A DNA stretch of 5,321 bases from Bacteroidales bacterium (lineage in GTDB: Bacteria > Bacteroidota > Bacteroidia > Bacteroidales > UBA7960): assembly GCA_007122745.1 (NCBI GenBank), contig SKTA01000164.1, positions 1 through 5,321 of the forward strand, written 5' to 3'. The notes beneath the pieces are model-generated. The model was not told the DNA's origin. It was given only the letters and a program-made list of their open reading frames with translations, and searched no databases. The position numbers and the translations under genes were made by a program. This document shows, one piece after another, positions 5,307 through 5,321 of this stretch (positions within the stretch are counted from its first letter, which is position 1; each line of letters begins with the position of its first letter).

Positions 5307-5321
5307 CAAAAATTCTTTTTC

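Overview
The window looks like ordinary chromosome from a member of the Bacteroidota, most likely a Bacteroidales or Marinilabiliales-type lineage. Three things point there. First, several upstream regions carry the phylum's own promoter pattern (-7 TAnnTTTG, with -33 TTTG about 20 nt upstream in the best case). Second, translation starts mostly lack a Shine-Dalgarno sequence and sit in A/T-rich leaders. Third, the protein sequences (ECF sigma factor, MurB, PGM2-type phosphosugar mutase and the acyl-CoA synthetase tail) have the flavour of this phylum. The assignment rests on motif and family recognition, not on a database search.

Layout from left to right. Positions 1-266 hold no recognisable intact gene. 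A plus-strand fragment then encodes only the last ~100 residues of an AMP-forming long-chain acyl-CoA synthetase (about 267-578); the rest of the gene is missing, so this looks like a broken or rearranged remnant. Next comes a clean Bacteroidota promoter (596-627) and a ~100-nt leader for an ECF-type sigma factor (725-1327), with no anti-sigma partner beside it. A weak terminator-like hairpin and two tandem candidate -7 elements precede murB (1460-2464, peptidoglycan precursor synthesis). A five-helix membrane protein of unknown function (2471-3076) starts 6 nt after the murB stop, so the two are probably co-transcribed.

This plus-strand block converges on a minus-strand phosphoglucomutase/phosphomannomutase-family gene (3157-4890). 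The 80-bp spacer between them contains two mutually exclusive inverted repeats. The leader of the mutase gene carries a perfect 9-bp inverted repeat. At the right end are two minus-strand leucine tRNA genes (anticodons CAG and GAG). They are separated by an AT-rich 11-bp inverted repeat and end in a textbook intrinsic terminator; a -7 promoter element lies just upstream of the distal tRNA.

The genes are housekeeping in character: envelope precursor synthesis (MurB), sugar-phosphate interconversion (mutase), transcriptional control (sigma factor) and translation (tRNA-Leu). I see no CRISPR array, insertion sequence, toxin-antitoxin pair, phage gene or defence system, and no convincing undescribed system. 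The items most worth a second look are the truncated ligase with its unexplained upstream reading frame, the murB-linked membrane protein, and the inverted repeats in the spacers.
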